Below are positions 1 through 9,185 of a DNA stretch of 33,069 bases, in pieces. The notes below the pieces were generated by a model. That model saw only the letters and a program-made list of their open reading frames with translations, ran no database searches and was not told where the DNA came from. Position 1 is the first letter of the stretch. Every line of letters starts with the position of its first letter. Where the stretch lies: NCBI GenBank assembly GCA_029250685.1, contig JAQXEU010000006.1, positions 1 through 33,069 on the forward strand. Direction: 5' to 3'. The position numbers were made by a program, and so were the translations under genes. Origin of the DNA: Polaribacter sp. (lineage in GTDB: Bacteria; Bacteroidota; Bacteroidia; Flavobacteriales; Flavobacteriaceae).

Positions 1-197
1 TGCTTTTTGGTGGTTGTATGATAAAATCATTGAAAGCTTCAAAGGGATATTTAGGAAATGCGAATGTTTCTGAATGGTCAAATACAGTAGCTAAAGTAAA
101 AGCAACATTTCCAAAAACAGAAAAAGTAATTCCTGGTCACGGGAAAGTTGGTGATTCTGAATTACTAGATTATACAATTGGATTATTTAACAAATAA
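1..197 (+). CDS. Subclass B1 metallo-beta-lactamase, C-terminal fragment (5' end outside window)
   Basis: Only about the last 64 residues are inside the window, read in the frame that starts at base 3 and ends with TAA at 195-197. The fragment opens with LFGGC and contains VIPGHG about 40 residues later. In B1 enzymes these two places hold the Cys and last His ligands of the second zinc site, and the Lys shortly after the Cys (here in GGCMIKS) contacts the beta-lactam carboxylate. The final helix (LLDYTIGLF) also fits the chromosomal flavobacterial B1 enzymes of the BlaB/IND/TUS type. These are periplasmic and hydrolyse beta-lactams including carbapenems. The HxHxD motif lies upstream of the window, so activity cannot be judged. 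The stop is one base away from the stop of the converging topB gene, with no terminator between them. Confidence 0.85.
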   Translation, partial: LFGGCMIKSLKASKGYLGNANVSEWSNTVAKVKATFPKTEKVIPGHGKVGDSELLDYTIGLFNK

Positions 198-198
198 A

Positions 199-2523
199 CT
201 AAGCACTAATAATTTTTAAAACCAATTCTTTCGTTAATGGTTTTCCATTTGCAATTTTCTTGATTTTTTCAAAAGTGAAAAGAAAATCGCAACCACTTTT
301 GTGTTCAGAACAACCATAAGCTGTTTTTCCTTTTAAAACAGTTCCTTTTTTACATTTTGGGCATGTGATTGTTTCAGATTGTGAAGACTTCTCGAAAGTG
401 CTCGAAGTGACAGTTTTTTTAGGCTCAAATTTGAATTTGTAATTTTCATCAAAACGAATTAAGCCTTCCACTTTACTATTTTTAGTTTTAAATCCTTTTA
501 AATTGGTGGTGCAATATTTATCGATTAAACGAATCAATTGATTTTCTGAAATCTTTTTACCTAAGAATTCAAAAGGCATTAAGAAATCACAAGTTTTATT
601 GTAATCAGAACACCCAAAGGCTTTTGAGCCTTTTAATAAAGTTCCTTTGTTGCATTTTGGGCATGTTTTTCCTGTGACTTGCTTAATAGATTTTGTTTTC
701 TTTACAGGAGACTTCTCTACTGTGCTAGAAGTTACAGCTGTAGAAGAAATTCTGACTTTAGATTTATTAGAACGCACTTCATACACCAATTCATCAACCA
801 TTTTTTTCATGTTACTGATAAATGTTCCTGCATTGAATTCTCCTCGTTCAATTTCTTTTAAACGTTTTTCCCAACGACCTGTTAATTCTGCCGATTTTAA
901 AAGTTCATTGTCAATTAAATCAATTAACTGAATTCCTGTTGAAGTTGGCAACACCAATTTCTTTTTACGTTCAATATATTTTCTTCTAAACAACGTTTCA
1001 ATAATACTTGCTCTGGTTGAAGGTCTTCCAATTCCGTTTTCTTTCATGAGTTCACGCATTTCATCATCATCAACTTGTTTACCAGCAGTTTCCATAGCGC
1101 GTAGGAGTGAAGCTTCCGTAAAGTTTCTTGGTGGTTTTGTTTCTTTCTCTAAAAAAGAGGGCTTGTGTGGTCCTTTTTCTCCTTTTACAAATGATGGCAA
1201 TGTTAATTGCGCATTCATCTCTTTTTTTATGTTACTTTCTTCAGTTTCAAAAACAAGACGCCAACCTTTGGTAATAATTTCTTTCCCTGTTGTTTTGAAA
1301 GGGATTTCAGCTACTTTTCCAATTACAGAAGTATTTGAAACATCAGAATCTGGATAAAATACAGCAATAAATCGTTTGGTGATAATATCATACACTTGTT
1401 GCTGATTGTACTGCAAATTAGTTTGTATTCCTGTCGGAATGATTGCGTGGTGATCTGTTACTTTTTTATCATCAAAAACACGTTTCGACTTTTTTATTTT
1501 TTGCCCTAAAAGTGGTTGGGTTAGTTTGCTGTAATTTGTTAATTTACTTAAGATTCCTGCAATTTTTGGATACACATCATTTGGTAAAAAAGTAGTATCA
1601 ACTCTAGGATACGTTACTACTTTCATTTCATATAACTTCTGAACCATTTTCAACGTTTCATCCGCAGAAAAACCAAATTTATTATTGCAATACACCTGTA
1701 ACCCTGTTAAATCAAAAAGTTTTGGTGCGTATTCTTTTCCTTTCTTCTTGGTTACTGAAACAATTTCAAAATCGGCTTCTTTAACTTTATCTGCTAAAAT
1801 TTGTCCATCTTCTTGTTTTAGAAAGCGTCCATCTTCGTAGTTAAAATTGGTATTTCTGTAGGTAGTTTGTAATTCCCAATAAGCTTGCGGTGTAAAGTTT
1901 TCAATTTCTTTAAATCGATTGACCAACATTGCCAACGTTGGAGTTTGTACTCTTCCAACAGATAATACTTGTTTGTATCCACCAAATTTCACGGTATATA
2001 ATCGTGTAGCGTTTAATCCTAATAACCAATCTCCAATGGCACGAGAAAATCCTGCATAATAGAGATTATCGTACTTTTCTGAAGTTTGTAGATTTTTAAA
2101 TCCGTCTTTTATCGCTTCTTCAGTTAAGGAAGAAATCCAAAGACGTTGTACTTTCCCTTTGTAATTACATTGATTGATGACCCAACGTTGAATCAATTCT
2201 CCTTCTTGACCAGCATCTCCACAATTAATAATGACGTCTGCTTTGTCAAAAAGTGATTTTACAATATTAAACTGTTTTTGAATTCCGTCGTTGCTCGTAA
2301 CTTTAGTTTCAAACTTTTGAGGTAACATTGGTAAGTTGTTTAAATCCCAACTTTTCCAATGAGGTTTGTAATCTTTAGGCTCTAATAATGTACATAAATG
2401 CCCGAATGTATAGGTTACCGCATAACCGTTACCTTCGTAATATCCATCACGTTTTGTGTTGGCACCCAGAATTGTAGCAATTTCTCTTGCAACACTTGGT
2501 TTCTCGGCAATACATACTTTCAT
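199..2523 (-). CDS. topB: DNA topoisomerase III (type IA)
   Basis: 774 aa. This cytoplasmic type IA enzyme cleaves one DNA strand through a 5'-phosphotyrosine and decatenates or relaxes DNA. The N-terminal Toprim domain begins MKVCIAEKPS, with the catalytic Glu at 7, and has GDAGQEGE at residues 102-109. Most type IA enzymes read DPDREGE there, so the second Asp of DxD is Gly here, a variant I recall from other Bacteroidota TopB proteins. The active-site Tyr is Y305 in VVTYPRVDT. The C terminus carries two four-Cys zinc ribbons, each CPKC...C...CDF (about residues 622-648 and 721-747), of the TopA-type Zn family. ATG at 2521-2523 is the natural start. It is the last gene of a minus-strand run, 143 bases after the MBOAT-like gene. 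Those 143 bases show no clear promoter or hairpin. Confidence 0.95.
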   Translation of the reverse strand: MKVCIAEKPSVAREIATILGANTKRDGYYEGNGYAVTYTFGHLCTLLEPKDYKPHWKSWDLNNLPMLPQKFETKVTSNDGIQKQFNIVKSLFDKADVIINCGDAGQEGELIQRWVINQCNYKGKVQRLWISSLTEEAIKDGFKNLQTSEKYDNLYYAGFSRAIGDWLLGLNATRLYTVKFGGYKQVLSVGRVQTPTLAMLVNRFKEIENFTPQAYWELQTTYRNTNFNYEDGRFLKQEDGQILADKVKEADFEIVSVTKKKGKEYAPKLFDLTGLQVYCNNKFGFSADETLKMVQKLYEMKVVTYPRVDTTFLPNDVYPKIAGILSKLTNYSKLTQPLLGQKIKKSKRVFDDKKVTDHHAIIPTGIQTNLQYNQQQVYDIITKRFIAVFYPDSDVSNTSVIGKVAEIPFKTTGKEIITKGWRLVFETEESNIKKEMNAQLTLPSFVKGEKGPHKPSFLEKETKPPRNFTEASLLRAMETAGKQVDDDEMRELMKENGIGRPSTRASIIETLFRRKYIERKKKLVLPTSTGIQLIDLIDNELLKSAELTGRWEKRLKEIERGEFNAGTFISNMKKMVDELVYEVRSNKSKVRISSTAVTSSTVEKSPVKKTKSIKQVTGKTCPKCNKGTLLKGSKAFGCSDYNKTCDFLMPFEFLGKKISENQLIRLIDKYCTTNLKGFKTKNSKVEGLIRFDENYKFKFEPKKTVTSSTFEKSSQSETITCPKCKKGTVLKGKTAYGCSEHKSGCDFLFTFEKIKKIANGKPLTKELVLKIISA

Positions 2524-2666
2524 TTAGTTTGGTTTTTGGAAGTTGAAAAATAGTAAAAATATTGGAGATAAGTTACTGTTTTAGAAGGATAAAAAAGTAA
2601 TTATACTAACAGTTTTTCTATGATAAATTAAGAATTTAAGCGTGTTCTTTGCTAACCTGCTTTATT

Positions 2667-3095
2667 TTAGAGTCTTACTTTATTAGCAATAAATAAACAA
2701 CATAATATGATGATTATATTTATTTTAGAACGTACTATCCAAGGAAATCTTGAGTAATCAATTTTTAAATACTCACTTACAACTACACTAAGTCCCATAA
2801 ATAAAAACCATGGAGTTAAGAATAAAGAAAATTTTAATTTTAACATCATAATGGCTAAATCATGAATAAAGCCACAAACAACAAAAGTAATTATTAAAGA
2901 TAAAGCCTGTGGTAAAAAGAGTTTAAGAGGTTTAAATATAAATATCCCAAGGTAAAACCCCCAGATTGGATTCCAGTAATTCCAAAAAATAGAAAACCTT
3001 CCAGCTCCTAGAGAACGACTTAACATATTACGAAGTGAATCTTTGTGGCCTAATGGCACACCATTTCTTCTTTTTACGTATCCTGATAAATTCAA
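2667..3095 (-). CDS. Small MBOAT/acyltransferase-like integral membrane protein
   Basis: 142 aa, strongly hydrophobic after residue 35, with about four membrane helices. The segment FSIFWNYWNPIWGFYLG followed by a helix and then CGFIHD resembles the core of membrane-bound O-acyltransferases, where a conserved His sits in a membrane helix; the His here is in GFIHD. Full MBOAT enzymes are over 350 aa, so this is either a member of a short acyltransferase-like family or the end of a longer gene. The reading frame opens after an in-frame TAA at about 3104-3106, and the first usable start is TTG at 3093-3095. The next ATG would be at residue 24, inside the conserved part. I favour TTG because the N-terminal text looks complete. 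The substrate is unknown. It lies between glutaminase and topB on the same strand. Confidence 0.6.
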   Translation of the reverse strand: MNLSGYVKRRNGVPLGHKDSLRNMLSRSLGAGRFSIFWNYWNPIWGFYLGIFIFKPLKLFLPQALSLIITFVVCGFIHDLAIMMLKLKFSLFLTPWFLFMGLSVVVSEYLKIDYSRFPWIVRSKINIIIILCCLFIANKVRL

Positions 3096-3209
3096 GTTAA
3101 GAGTTTATAAATTATATACATTGGTGTAATTATTTACAATTTAAGAATATGTTTTCTTTATTAGATAATAATCAGAATAAATTAAAAGTAATTCACAACT
3201 TCTTTATTT

Positions 3210-4133
3210 TTAAAATATAGATTGTTCTGTTGAAGTTGTAAACATTTCTAAGAATAACATTCCTTTAAAAGAATTTCCTTTTGGGTTTAATTTTGGGCTC
3301 CAAACACTTATTACATATTGATTAGGATGAACAGCAATAATACCGCCACCAACGCCACTTTTTCCGGCCAATCCAACTTTAAACGCAAATTCCCCAGATT
3401 CGTCATAGAATCCACAGGTTTGCATTAATGCGTTTATACGTTTTGATTGACTTTTTGTTATTATCTGAGTATTATTGTGTAAAGTTTTACCATTGTTGGC
3501 TAAAAAGGAAAATTGCTCTGACAATTGCTCGCATGTAGATTCTAATGAACAAATATCAAAATAAAAATCTAACACTTTTTCTGGGTTATTCTCAATATTT
3601 CCAAATGATTTAATAAAATTACACAAAGCAACATTGCGATACCCAACAGATTTTTCTGAAGCAGCAATTTTTGAAGAATAATCAATTTCTTTATTCTTTG
3701 TCAAACTTCTAATAAAAGCAAGAAAATCTTCTTTAGGGTTTTCTAAATAGCTTAATAAAACATCAGCTATTACAATAGCACCTGCATTGATGAAAGGGTT
3801 TCTTGGAATTCCTTTATCTTTTTCTAATTGTACTAAAGAGTTAAATGCAGTTCCAGAAGGTTCTACACCTAATCGATTCCATAAATTTTCTCCAAGTAAC
3901 TTATATGCAAGTGTTAATGAGAAAACTTTTGAAATACTTTGAATTGAGAATTTTTCTTGATAATTACCGATTCCAAATTCTTCTGAATTTATTGTAGAAA
4001 GATGAATTCCAAATTTATCTGAAGAAACTCTAGATAACTCTGGAATATAAGAAGCTTTTTCTCCTTTACCTTCTAAAGAATTTATTTGTTCAAAAGCTTC
4101 TGTAATTAGTTCTTTAAATTTTGTTGATTCCAT
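3210..4133 (-). CDS. glsA: Glutaminase
   Basis: 307 aa, the usual length of bacterial glutaminases. It hydrolyses L-glutamine to glutamate and ammonia in the cytoplasm. The serine-dependent, beta-lactamase-like fold is recognised by the S66-x-x-K69 motif (SIQSISKVF), the NPFINAGAI segment near 112-120, and the C-terminal glycine-rich loop GLAGKSGVGGGI near 254-265, where the Ser and Gly residues line the oxyanion hole. The start is ATG at 4131-4133, 14 bases after the lysA stop at 4148, so co-transcription with lysA is likely. No frame or motif defect is visible. Confidence 0.95.
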   Translation of the reverse strand: MESTKFKELITEAFEQINSLEGKGEKASYIPELSRVSSDKFGIHLSTINSEEFGIGNYQEKFSIQSISKVFSLTLAYKLLGENLWNRLGVEPSGTAFNSLVQLEKDKGIPRNPFINAGAIVIADVLLSYLENPKEDFLAFIRSLTKNKEIDYSSKIAASEKSVGYRNVALCNFIKSFGNIENNPEKVLDFYFDICSLESTCEQLSEQFSFLANNGKTLHNNTQIITKSQSKRINALMQTCGFYDESGEFAFKVGLAGKSGVGGGIIAVHPNQYVISVWSPKLNPKGNSFKGMLFLEMFTTSTEQSIF

Positions 4134-4147
4134 CTTTTATTAATGAT

Positions 4148-5356
4148 TTATGAGAAATCTACAACTTCTTGGTTTCTTAAAATATCATCAAAGGTTTCTC
4201 TTTTACGAATTAAATAATCTTTTCCGTTATGAATCATTACTTCAGCAGGTTTAAAACGAGAATTGTAATTAGAAGCCATTGAAAAACAATACGCACCAGC
4301 ATTATGGAAACACAAAATATCCTCTTCGGTTATTTCATTAATTCTTCGGTTATTTCCAAACGTGTCGGTTTCGCAAATATAACCGACAACAGAGTAGTAG
4401 CGTTCTCTACCTTTTGGATTTGAAATGTTCGTAATGTGATGATACGAATCATACATCATTGGTCTTACTAAATGATTAAAACCACTATCAACTCCTGCAA
4501 AAACAGTTGAAGTTGTTTGTTTGATCACGTTTACTTTTGCTAAAAAAAAACCAGATTCGCTTACCAAAAATTTCCCTGGTTCAAACATTAAGGTTAATTC
4601 TTTACCGTAATCTGTACAAAATTGGTTGAATCTTGTAGATAATTGTTTTCCTAATTGTTCAATATCTGTAGAAATATCACCTACTTTATATGGAACTTTA
4701 AATCCGCTTCCGAAATCGATAAAATCTAAATTTTCAAATTGTGCAGCAACATCAAACAAGATTTCTGTTGCGCGCAAAAAAGTATCAATATCTAAAATAT
4801 CTGAACCTGTATGCATGTGAATTCCGTTAATCTTCATGTTTGTGTTTTCTACAACACGTTTAATTAAAGGAACTTGATACATTGAAATTCCGAATTTAGA
4901 ATCAATATGTCCTACAGAAATTTTAGAGTTTCCTCCAGCCATCACATGTGGATTGATACGAACACAAACTGGAACTGTAGGGTGCTTTTGTCCGAATAAT
5001 TCTAAAATAGAAAGATTGTCAATATTAATTTGAACTCCAAGTTCTGCAACTTCTTCAATTTCATCTAAAGAAACTCCGTTAGGGGTAAAGATGATATTTT
5101 CTGGCAACACGCCAGCAGCCAAACCTAATTGCACTTCTTGCACAGAAACCGTGTCTAAACAAGAACCTAATTGATTAAATATTTTTAATATATTAATATT
5201 TGAAAGTGCTTTTACAGCATAGTTAATCTTTACATTTTTTACATCTGAAAATGCATTGATAATTCTATTGTATTGCGAAGTTATTTTATCTGTATCATAA
5301 ACATATAAAGGACTTCCGTATTTTTCTGCTAAACGTAATAATGAATTGCTTTCCAT
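4148..5356 (-). CDS. lysA: Diaminopimelate decarboxylase
   Basis: 402 aa. A PLP enzyme of fold type III that decarboxylates meso-diaminopimelate to L-lysine, the last step of lysine synthesis. The PLP lysine is K49 in NYAVKALSN. Further family marks are HMHTGSDI and DFGSGFKVPY in the barrel, EPGKFLVSESG, and CETDTF in the C-terminal beta domain, which supplies the catalytic Cys from the neighbouring subunit. NAGAYCFSMASNYN near the end matches the usual GAY...YN element. The length is a little short of the E. coli enzyme but normal for this phylum. The gene stands 82 bases downstream of pepT and 14 bases upstream of glsA on the same strand. Confidence 0.95.
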   Translation of the reverse strand: MESNSLLRLAEKYGSPLYVYDTDKITSQYNRIINAFSDVKNVKINYAVKALSNINILKIFNQLGSCLDTVSVQEVQLGLAAGVLPENIIFTPNGVSLDEIEEVAELGVQINIDNLSILELFGQKHPTVPVCVRINPHVMAGGNSKISVGHIDSKFGISMYQVPLIKRVVENTNMKINGIHMHTGSDILDIDTFLRATEILFDVAAQFENLDFIDFGSGFKVPYKVGDISTDIEQLGKQLSTRFNQFCTDYGKELTLMFEPGKFLVSESGFFLAKVNVIKQTTSTVFAGVDSGFNHLVRPMMYDSYHHITNISNPKGRERYYSVVGYICETDTFGNNRRINEITEEDILCFHNAGAYCFSMASNYNSRFKPAEVMIHNGKDYLIRKRETFDDILRNQEVVDFS

Positions 5357-5438
5357 TTTTGTATTCTAAAATTAAGTTGGTAAATGTAAAGAAATTTTAC
5401 AATCTGTATTTAGGATTGATAAAATCTAACACAATGTT

Positions 5439-6683
5439 TTATTTTGATTTAAATTTAACAGCAACTTTCTCTGCAATCTTAACAATTACTTCTGTTGCTT
5501 TAATAATTGATTCCAAAGGAATATATTCATAACGACCATGAAAATTATGTCCGCCAGCAAAAATATTTGGACAAGGCAAACCTTTAAATGATAATTGAGA
5601 ACCATCTGTCCCTCCTCTAATTGCTTTAATCAATGGCCTAATTCCGATGTCTTTCATCGCTTCTTCAGCGATATCTACGATATGTATCACCGGAACAACT
5701 TTTTCCTTCATATTATAATATTGGTCTTTGATTTCTATAGAAACGAATTCTTTTCCTAATCTTTGATTGATGTTTTTTGCAATGTTTTCAAAATCTGATT
5801 TTCGTTTTAAAAACAAATCCATATCATGATCTCTAATGATATATTCCAACGTTGTTTTTTCTACAGTTCCGTGCATATCATGTAAATGATAAAAACCATC
5901 ATAACCAGTTGTTTCTTGCGGAATTTCATTTTGTGGCAACGCAGCAATAAACTCATTTGCGATTAGCATAGAATTAATCATTTTCCCTTTTGCATAACCA
6001 GGATGTACAATTTTACCGTTAATAGTTACAATTGCTCCAGCAGCATTAAAATTTTCATATTCTAATTCCCCAATTTGACTTCCATCCATTGTATAAGCCC
6101 ATTCCGCGGCAAATTTTTCGACATCAAATAAATGTGCACCTTTACCAACTTCTTCATCTGGTGTAAAACAAATTCTGATGTTTCCATGTTTTATTTCTGG
6201 GTGATTGATCAAATATTCCATAGCAGAAACAATTTCTGTAACGCCAGCTTTATCATCAGCACCCAATAAAGTTGTGCCATCTGTTGTAATAATCGTTTGA
6301 CCTTTGTATTGGAGTAAATCTTCAAAATAATCTGGAGAAAGTACAATGTTTTCTTTGTGATTTAAAACGATATCTTTTCCGTCATAGTTTTCATGGATTT
6401 GTGGATTTACATTTGCCCCAGTATAATCTGGACTCGTATCCATATGTGCAACAAATCCTATTGTTGGTACTTTGTAATCTATATTACTTGGCAATGTTGC
6501 CATGATGTAGCAATTATCATCTAAAATAATATCAGATAATCCAATTTCTTGTAATTCTTTAACGAGTAATTTTGCTAAAACCCATTGATTTTCTGTACTT
6601 GGAAACGCAGGATTGTTTGGATCAGACTCTGTATCAATCTTTACATAATTGATGAATCTGTCGAGAATTTTTTCTTTATTCAT
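5439..6683 (-). CDS. pepT: Peptidase T (tripeptide aminopeptidase, M20B)
   Basis: 414 aa, the standard length. A cytoplasmic dizinc exopeptidase that removes the N-terminal residue of tripeptides. Zinc ligands and catalytic residues are visible: H80 and D82 in [11 protein letters not shown], bridging D143 in GADDKAG, and the catalytic and ligand Glu pair E177/E178 in [26 protein letters not shown] near the C terminus holds the last His ligand region. The start is ATG at 6681-6683, 16 bases after the stop of the Ycf48-like gene, so these two genes probably share a transcript. With lysA and glsA downstream, the group fits peptide and amino-acid turnover. Confidence 0.96.
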   Translation of the reverse strand: MNKEKILDRFINYVKIDTESDPNNPAFPSTENQWVLAKLLVKELQEIGLSDIILDDNCYIMATLPSNIDYKVPTIGFVAHMDTSPDYTGANVNPQIHENYDGKDIVLNHKENIVLSPDYFEDLLQYKGQTIITTDGTTLLGADDKAGVTEIVSAMEYLINHPEIKHGNIRICFTPDEEVGKGAHLFDVEKFAAEWAYTMDGSQIGELEYENFNAAGAIVTINGKIVHPGYAKGKMINSMLIANEFIAALPQNEIPQETTGYDGFYHLHDMHGTVEKTTLEYIIRDHDMDLFLKRKSDFENIAKNINQRLGKEFVSIEIKDQYYNMKEKVVPVIHIVDIAEEAMKDIGIRPLIKAIRGGTDGSQLSFKGLPCPNIFAGGHNFHGRYEYIPLESIIKATEVIVKIAEKVAVKFKSK

Positions 6684-6699
6684 TTTTTAAATGAAGAAT

Positions 6700-7740
6700 T
6701 TATTTTAAAATCAATTTTCCAATTTTTTGATGACCAGAAAGCCAAGCAGTGTTTTTATCTACGAAATCGATTGCATAATAACCATCTTTACTAATATCTT
6801 TCCATGTTTTTCCGCCATCGTTAGAGAAAGAAACGCCTGTTTTACCAACTGCAATTACTTCTTTTCCTTTTGTTCCAGGAATGTATTTTACAGCACTTTT
6901 ATAGTTTGGAGCTTGTCCGTTTGCAACTAATATCCATGTTTTTCCACCATCAGTTGTTATAGCTTTGTTTGCTTTGTTCTCGTTTTCTTTAGAAAAATCT
7001 CCACCCATAATTATCCCAGTATTTTCATCGTAAAAATCAACAGAATAAATTCCTTGTGGGCCATTTCCTTGTATCATTGGAGTATCAAAAATTTCCCAAG
7101 TTTTTCCTTTATCAGTAGACTTTAAAACTCTAGCTCTTGTTCCGCCAGTTACTACCCAAATTGTATTTTTGTGAAAAGCAATATTAGTATTACTCGCTGC
7201 AAAAGAAGCTTCTCCTTCTTTAACTTCTGGTAAATTTGCACAATCAATTTTATTCCAAGATTCTCCGCTATCGTATGTCATTATTATAGAGGTACAACCG
7301 CCAATTGGATCACCAATTGCAATTCCTGTTTTATCGTCTAAAAAAGTCATCGCATCGTAAAATACTTTTTCGTGTTCTTCTTTATAAACAACTTTATGAT
7401 CTCCAAAAGTAATTTTATATAATAATGCTGGATTTGCTATAGACAAAGCAAATACACTCGAAGAAGTGGTCGCTAAACTTCTAAAATGTGGCGCAATTGA
7501 ATCTTGATATTTTACGAATTCAAAATTCCAAGTTTTTCCACCATCTTCAGTTAAACCAATATCTCCTCGAGAACCAGCGAATAACAATTCATCAGCATTT
7601 ACTGCAACAATTGCTCTAATACTTGTACTGTCCATATCAAACTTTTGAATGTTTACAGACTCAAAACTTCGAACTATATATTCTTGTTTACAAGAAAAAC
7701 TGATGATAGCTAAACAAACTAAAAGGGTTATTTTTTTCAT
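6700..7740 (-). CDS. BNR/Ycf48-like beta-propeller lipoprotein
   Basis: 346 aa. The N terminus is a lipoprotein signal: MKKITLLVCLAIISFSC with the lipobox Cys at 17, so the mature protein is probably anchored in the outer or inner membrane. The rest is a beta-propeller with repeated Asp-box motifs S/T-x-D-x-G-x-T-W: EDGGKTW, YDSGESW, TDKGKTW, TDGGKTW and NDGGKTW are spaced through the sequence. Such folds occur in Ycf48/HCF136-type assembly factors, sialidases and many Bacteroidota proteins annotated as oxidoreductases. No catalytic residues can be assigned and no specific role is claimed. It is the first gene of the minus-strand run and diverges from the patatin gene across 92 bases. Confidence 0.85.
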   Translation of the reverse strand: MKKITLLVCLAIISFSCKQEYIVRSFESVNIQKFDMDSTSIRAIVAVNADELLFAGSRGDIGLTEDGGKTWNFEFVKYQDSIAPHFRSLATTSSSVFALSIANPALLYKITFGDHKVVYKEEHEKVFYDAMTFLDDKTGIAIGDPIGGCTSIIMTYDSGESWNKIDCANLPEVKEGEASFAASNTNIAFHKNTIWVVTGGTRARVLKSTDKGKTWEIFDTPMIQGNGPQGIYSVDFYDENTGIIMGGDFSKENENKANKAITTDGGKTWILVANGQAPNYKSAVKYIPGTKGKEVIAVGKTGVSFSNDGGKTWKDISKDGYYAIDFVDKNTAWLSGHQKIGKLILK

Positions 7741-7832
7741 TTTTTATATTTTTGAGCGACTAATTTACAATATTGCTTTGTTTAATTGTAAATTGACGTC
7801 GAATTTTTGTCAACTATTTATTTTGTGTTTTA

Positions 7833-8771
7833 ATGAGTTTTAATAAAAGAGCATTGGTTATTTCAGGCGGTGGAAGCAAGGGTGCTTTTGCTGGTGGAGT
7901 TGCACAATATTTAATGAAAGAGAAAAAACGTAATTATGATATCTTTCTCGGTACTTCAACAGGAAGTTTAATGGTTTCTCATTTAGCGCTAGGTAAAATT
8001 GATGCATTGAAAGAACTTTACACGAATGTAAACCAACACACAATATTTAGTAATAATCCTTTTGTAATAAAGCGAAAACACGGAGAAAAAGTAATCACTA
8101 TAAATCACTTTAATACACTTTGGAATTTTATCAACGGTAGAAAAACCTTTGGAGAAAGTAAAAATCTTAGAAAGTTGATTAAAAGGAACATTACTGAAGA
8201 AATGTTTTTTAATATTATTAAAAATGATACAGAAGTTGTGGTAACTGTTTCTAATTTATCAGCCAATAGAGTTGAATACAAAACGCTACGGGAATGTACT
8301 TATAATGACTTTTGTGATTGGATTTGGGCTTCTTGTAATTACATTCCGTTTATGAGTTTGTTAGAGAAAAATGGTTGTCAATATGCAGACGGTGGTTTTG
8401 GATGTTTGGTTCCAATAAGAGAAGCTATCCTGCGTGGAGCAAAAGAAGTTGATGCGATTATTTTGGAAACAGAAGTAACCCAAATTAACAGAATGAAATC
8501 TAAAAACCCATTTTCATTGTTGTTTGATGCGTTTGATTTTATGTTAGAACATGTAGAAAGACATAATATTACAATCGGAAAGTTATCTGCAAAGCAACAT
8601 GATGTAAAATTAAATTTATATTACACACCTACTGTTTTAACAACAAATTCTCTTATTTTTGACAAAAAATTAATGCGAAAATGGTGGCAATCTGGTTTTG
8701 AACATGCCAAATCAAAAAATGAAAATTTAATGACTGAATTTAGACCTGATTTGCTAGAAAATGATTTATAA
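7833..8771 (+). CDS. Patatin-like phospholipase / lipid acyl hydrolase
   Basis: 312 aa with no signal peptide, so a cytoplasmic or peripherally membrane-bound esterase is expected. The oxyanion loop is SGGGSKGAF at residues 11-19, the nucleophile is S42 in GTSTG, and the second half of the Ser-Asp dyad is D186 in YADGGFG. All three elements of the patatin fold are intact. The natural substrate is unknown; family members act on phospholipids or other acyl esters. ATG at 7833 follows an A+T-rich 92-base divergent region. The next gene starts 6 bases after the stop, so the two are probably co-transcribed. Confidence 0.9.
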   Translation: MSFNKRALVISGGGSKGAFAGGVAQYLMKEKKRNYDIFLGTSTGSLMVSHLALGKIDALKELYTNVNQHTIFSNNPFVIKRKHGEKVITINHFNTLWNFINGRKTFGESKNLRKLIKRNITEEMFFNIIKNDTEVVVTVSNLSANRVEYKTLRECTYNDFCDWIWASCNYIPFMSLLEKNGCQYADGGFGCLVPIREAILRGAKEVDAIILETEVTQINRMKSKNPFSLLFDAFDFMLEHVERHNITIGKLSAKQHDVKLNLYYTPTVLTTNSLIFDKKLMRKWWQSGFEHAKSKNENLMTEFRPDLLENDL

Positions 8772-8777
8772 TTAATT

Positions 8778-9185
8778 ATGAAAAGAATAATAAAAAATGC
8801 TCAATTATTTCTATTTGCAATATGTTTATTGAGCTATAGTGCTTTTAGTCAGTCTAGCGAAATCAATTTAAAAGGAAAATGGATTGATAAATATTTACAG
8901 GTTGAATATAATTTTTCTAGTAATACAAAAGCTTCTTTTTCTCAAATGGGCTATGGAATGCCCGTTTCTTTTATAATTGATTTTTCAAAATCTCCTTTTT
9001 GGATTGATTTTACTTTACAAAGTGGTAGTAATAAAATGAAAATGCCTGGTTTATTAAGAGTAATAGATAAAAACACTATTTGGATTGAACAATTTCCTCC
9101 TTATGCTAAACATCCTACTGAATTTTCTAAAGACTTTAAATCTAAAGCAAGAAAAATTCATGTGTTGGTTAGAACGAAACCTTAA
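8778..9185 (+). CDS. Small exported protein of unknown function
   Basis: 135 aa. The first 24 residues form a Sec signal peptide (KR-rich start, hydrophobic core, cleavage likely after SAFSQ or nearby) with no lipobox Cys. The mature part of about 110 residues has alternating hydrophobic and polar residues with many aromatics (KGKWIDKYLQVEYNF, PFWIDFTL, TIWIEQFPPY), which suggests a small beta-barrel or lipocalin-like sheet; that is an inference from pattern only. I do not recognise the family. It begins 6 bases after the patatin stop and shares its stop region with the converging S41 peptidase gene (4-base overlap). Confidence 0.75.
   Translation: MKRIIKNAQLFLFAICLLSYSAFSQSSEINLKGKWIDKYLQVEYNFSSNTKASFSQMGYGMPVSFIIDFSKSPFWIDFTLQSGSNKMKMPGLLRVIDKNTIWIEQFPPYAKHPTEFSKDFKSKARKIHVLVRTKP

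Noticed and set aside
1046..1357. Plus-strand open frame of 103 codons opposite topB
   Set aside because: Antisense to conserved topoisomerase sequence; no independent support.
5385..5401. Inverted repeat TGTAAA-GAAAT-TTTACA upstream of lysA
   Set aside because: Short A+T-rich stem with no U-tract; could be an operator, but such repeats are frequent by chance in this composition.
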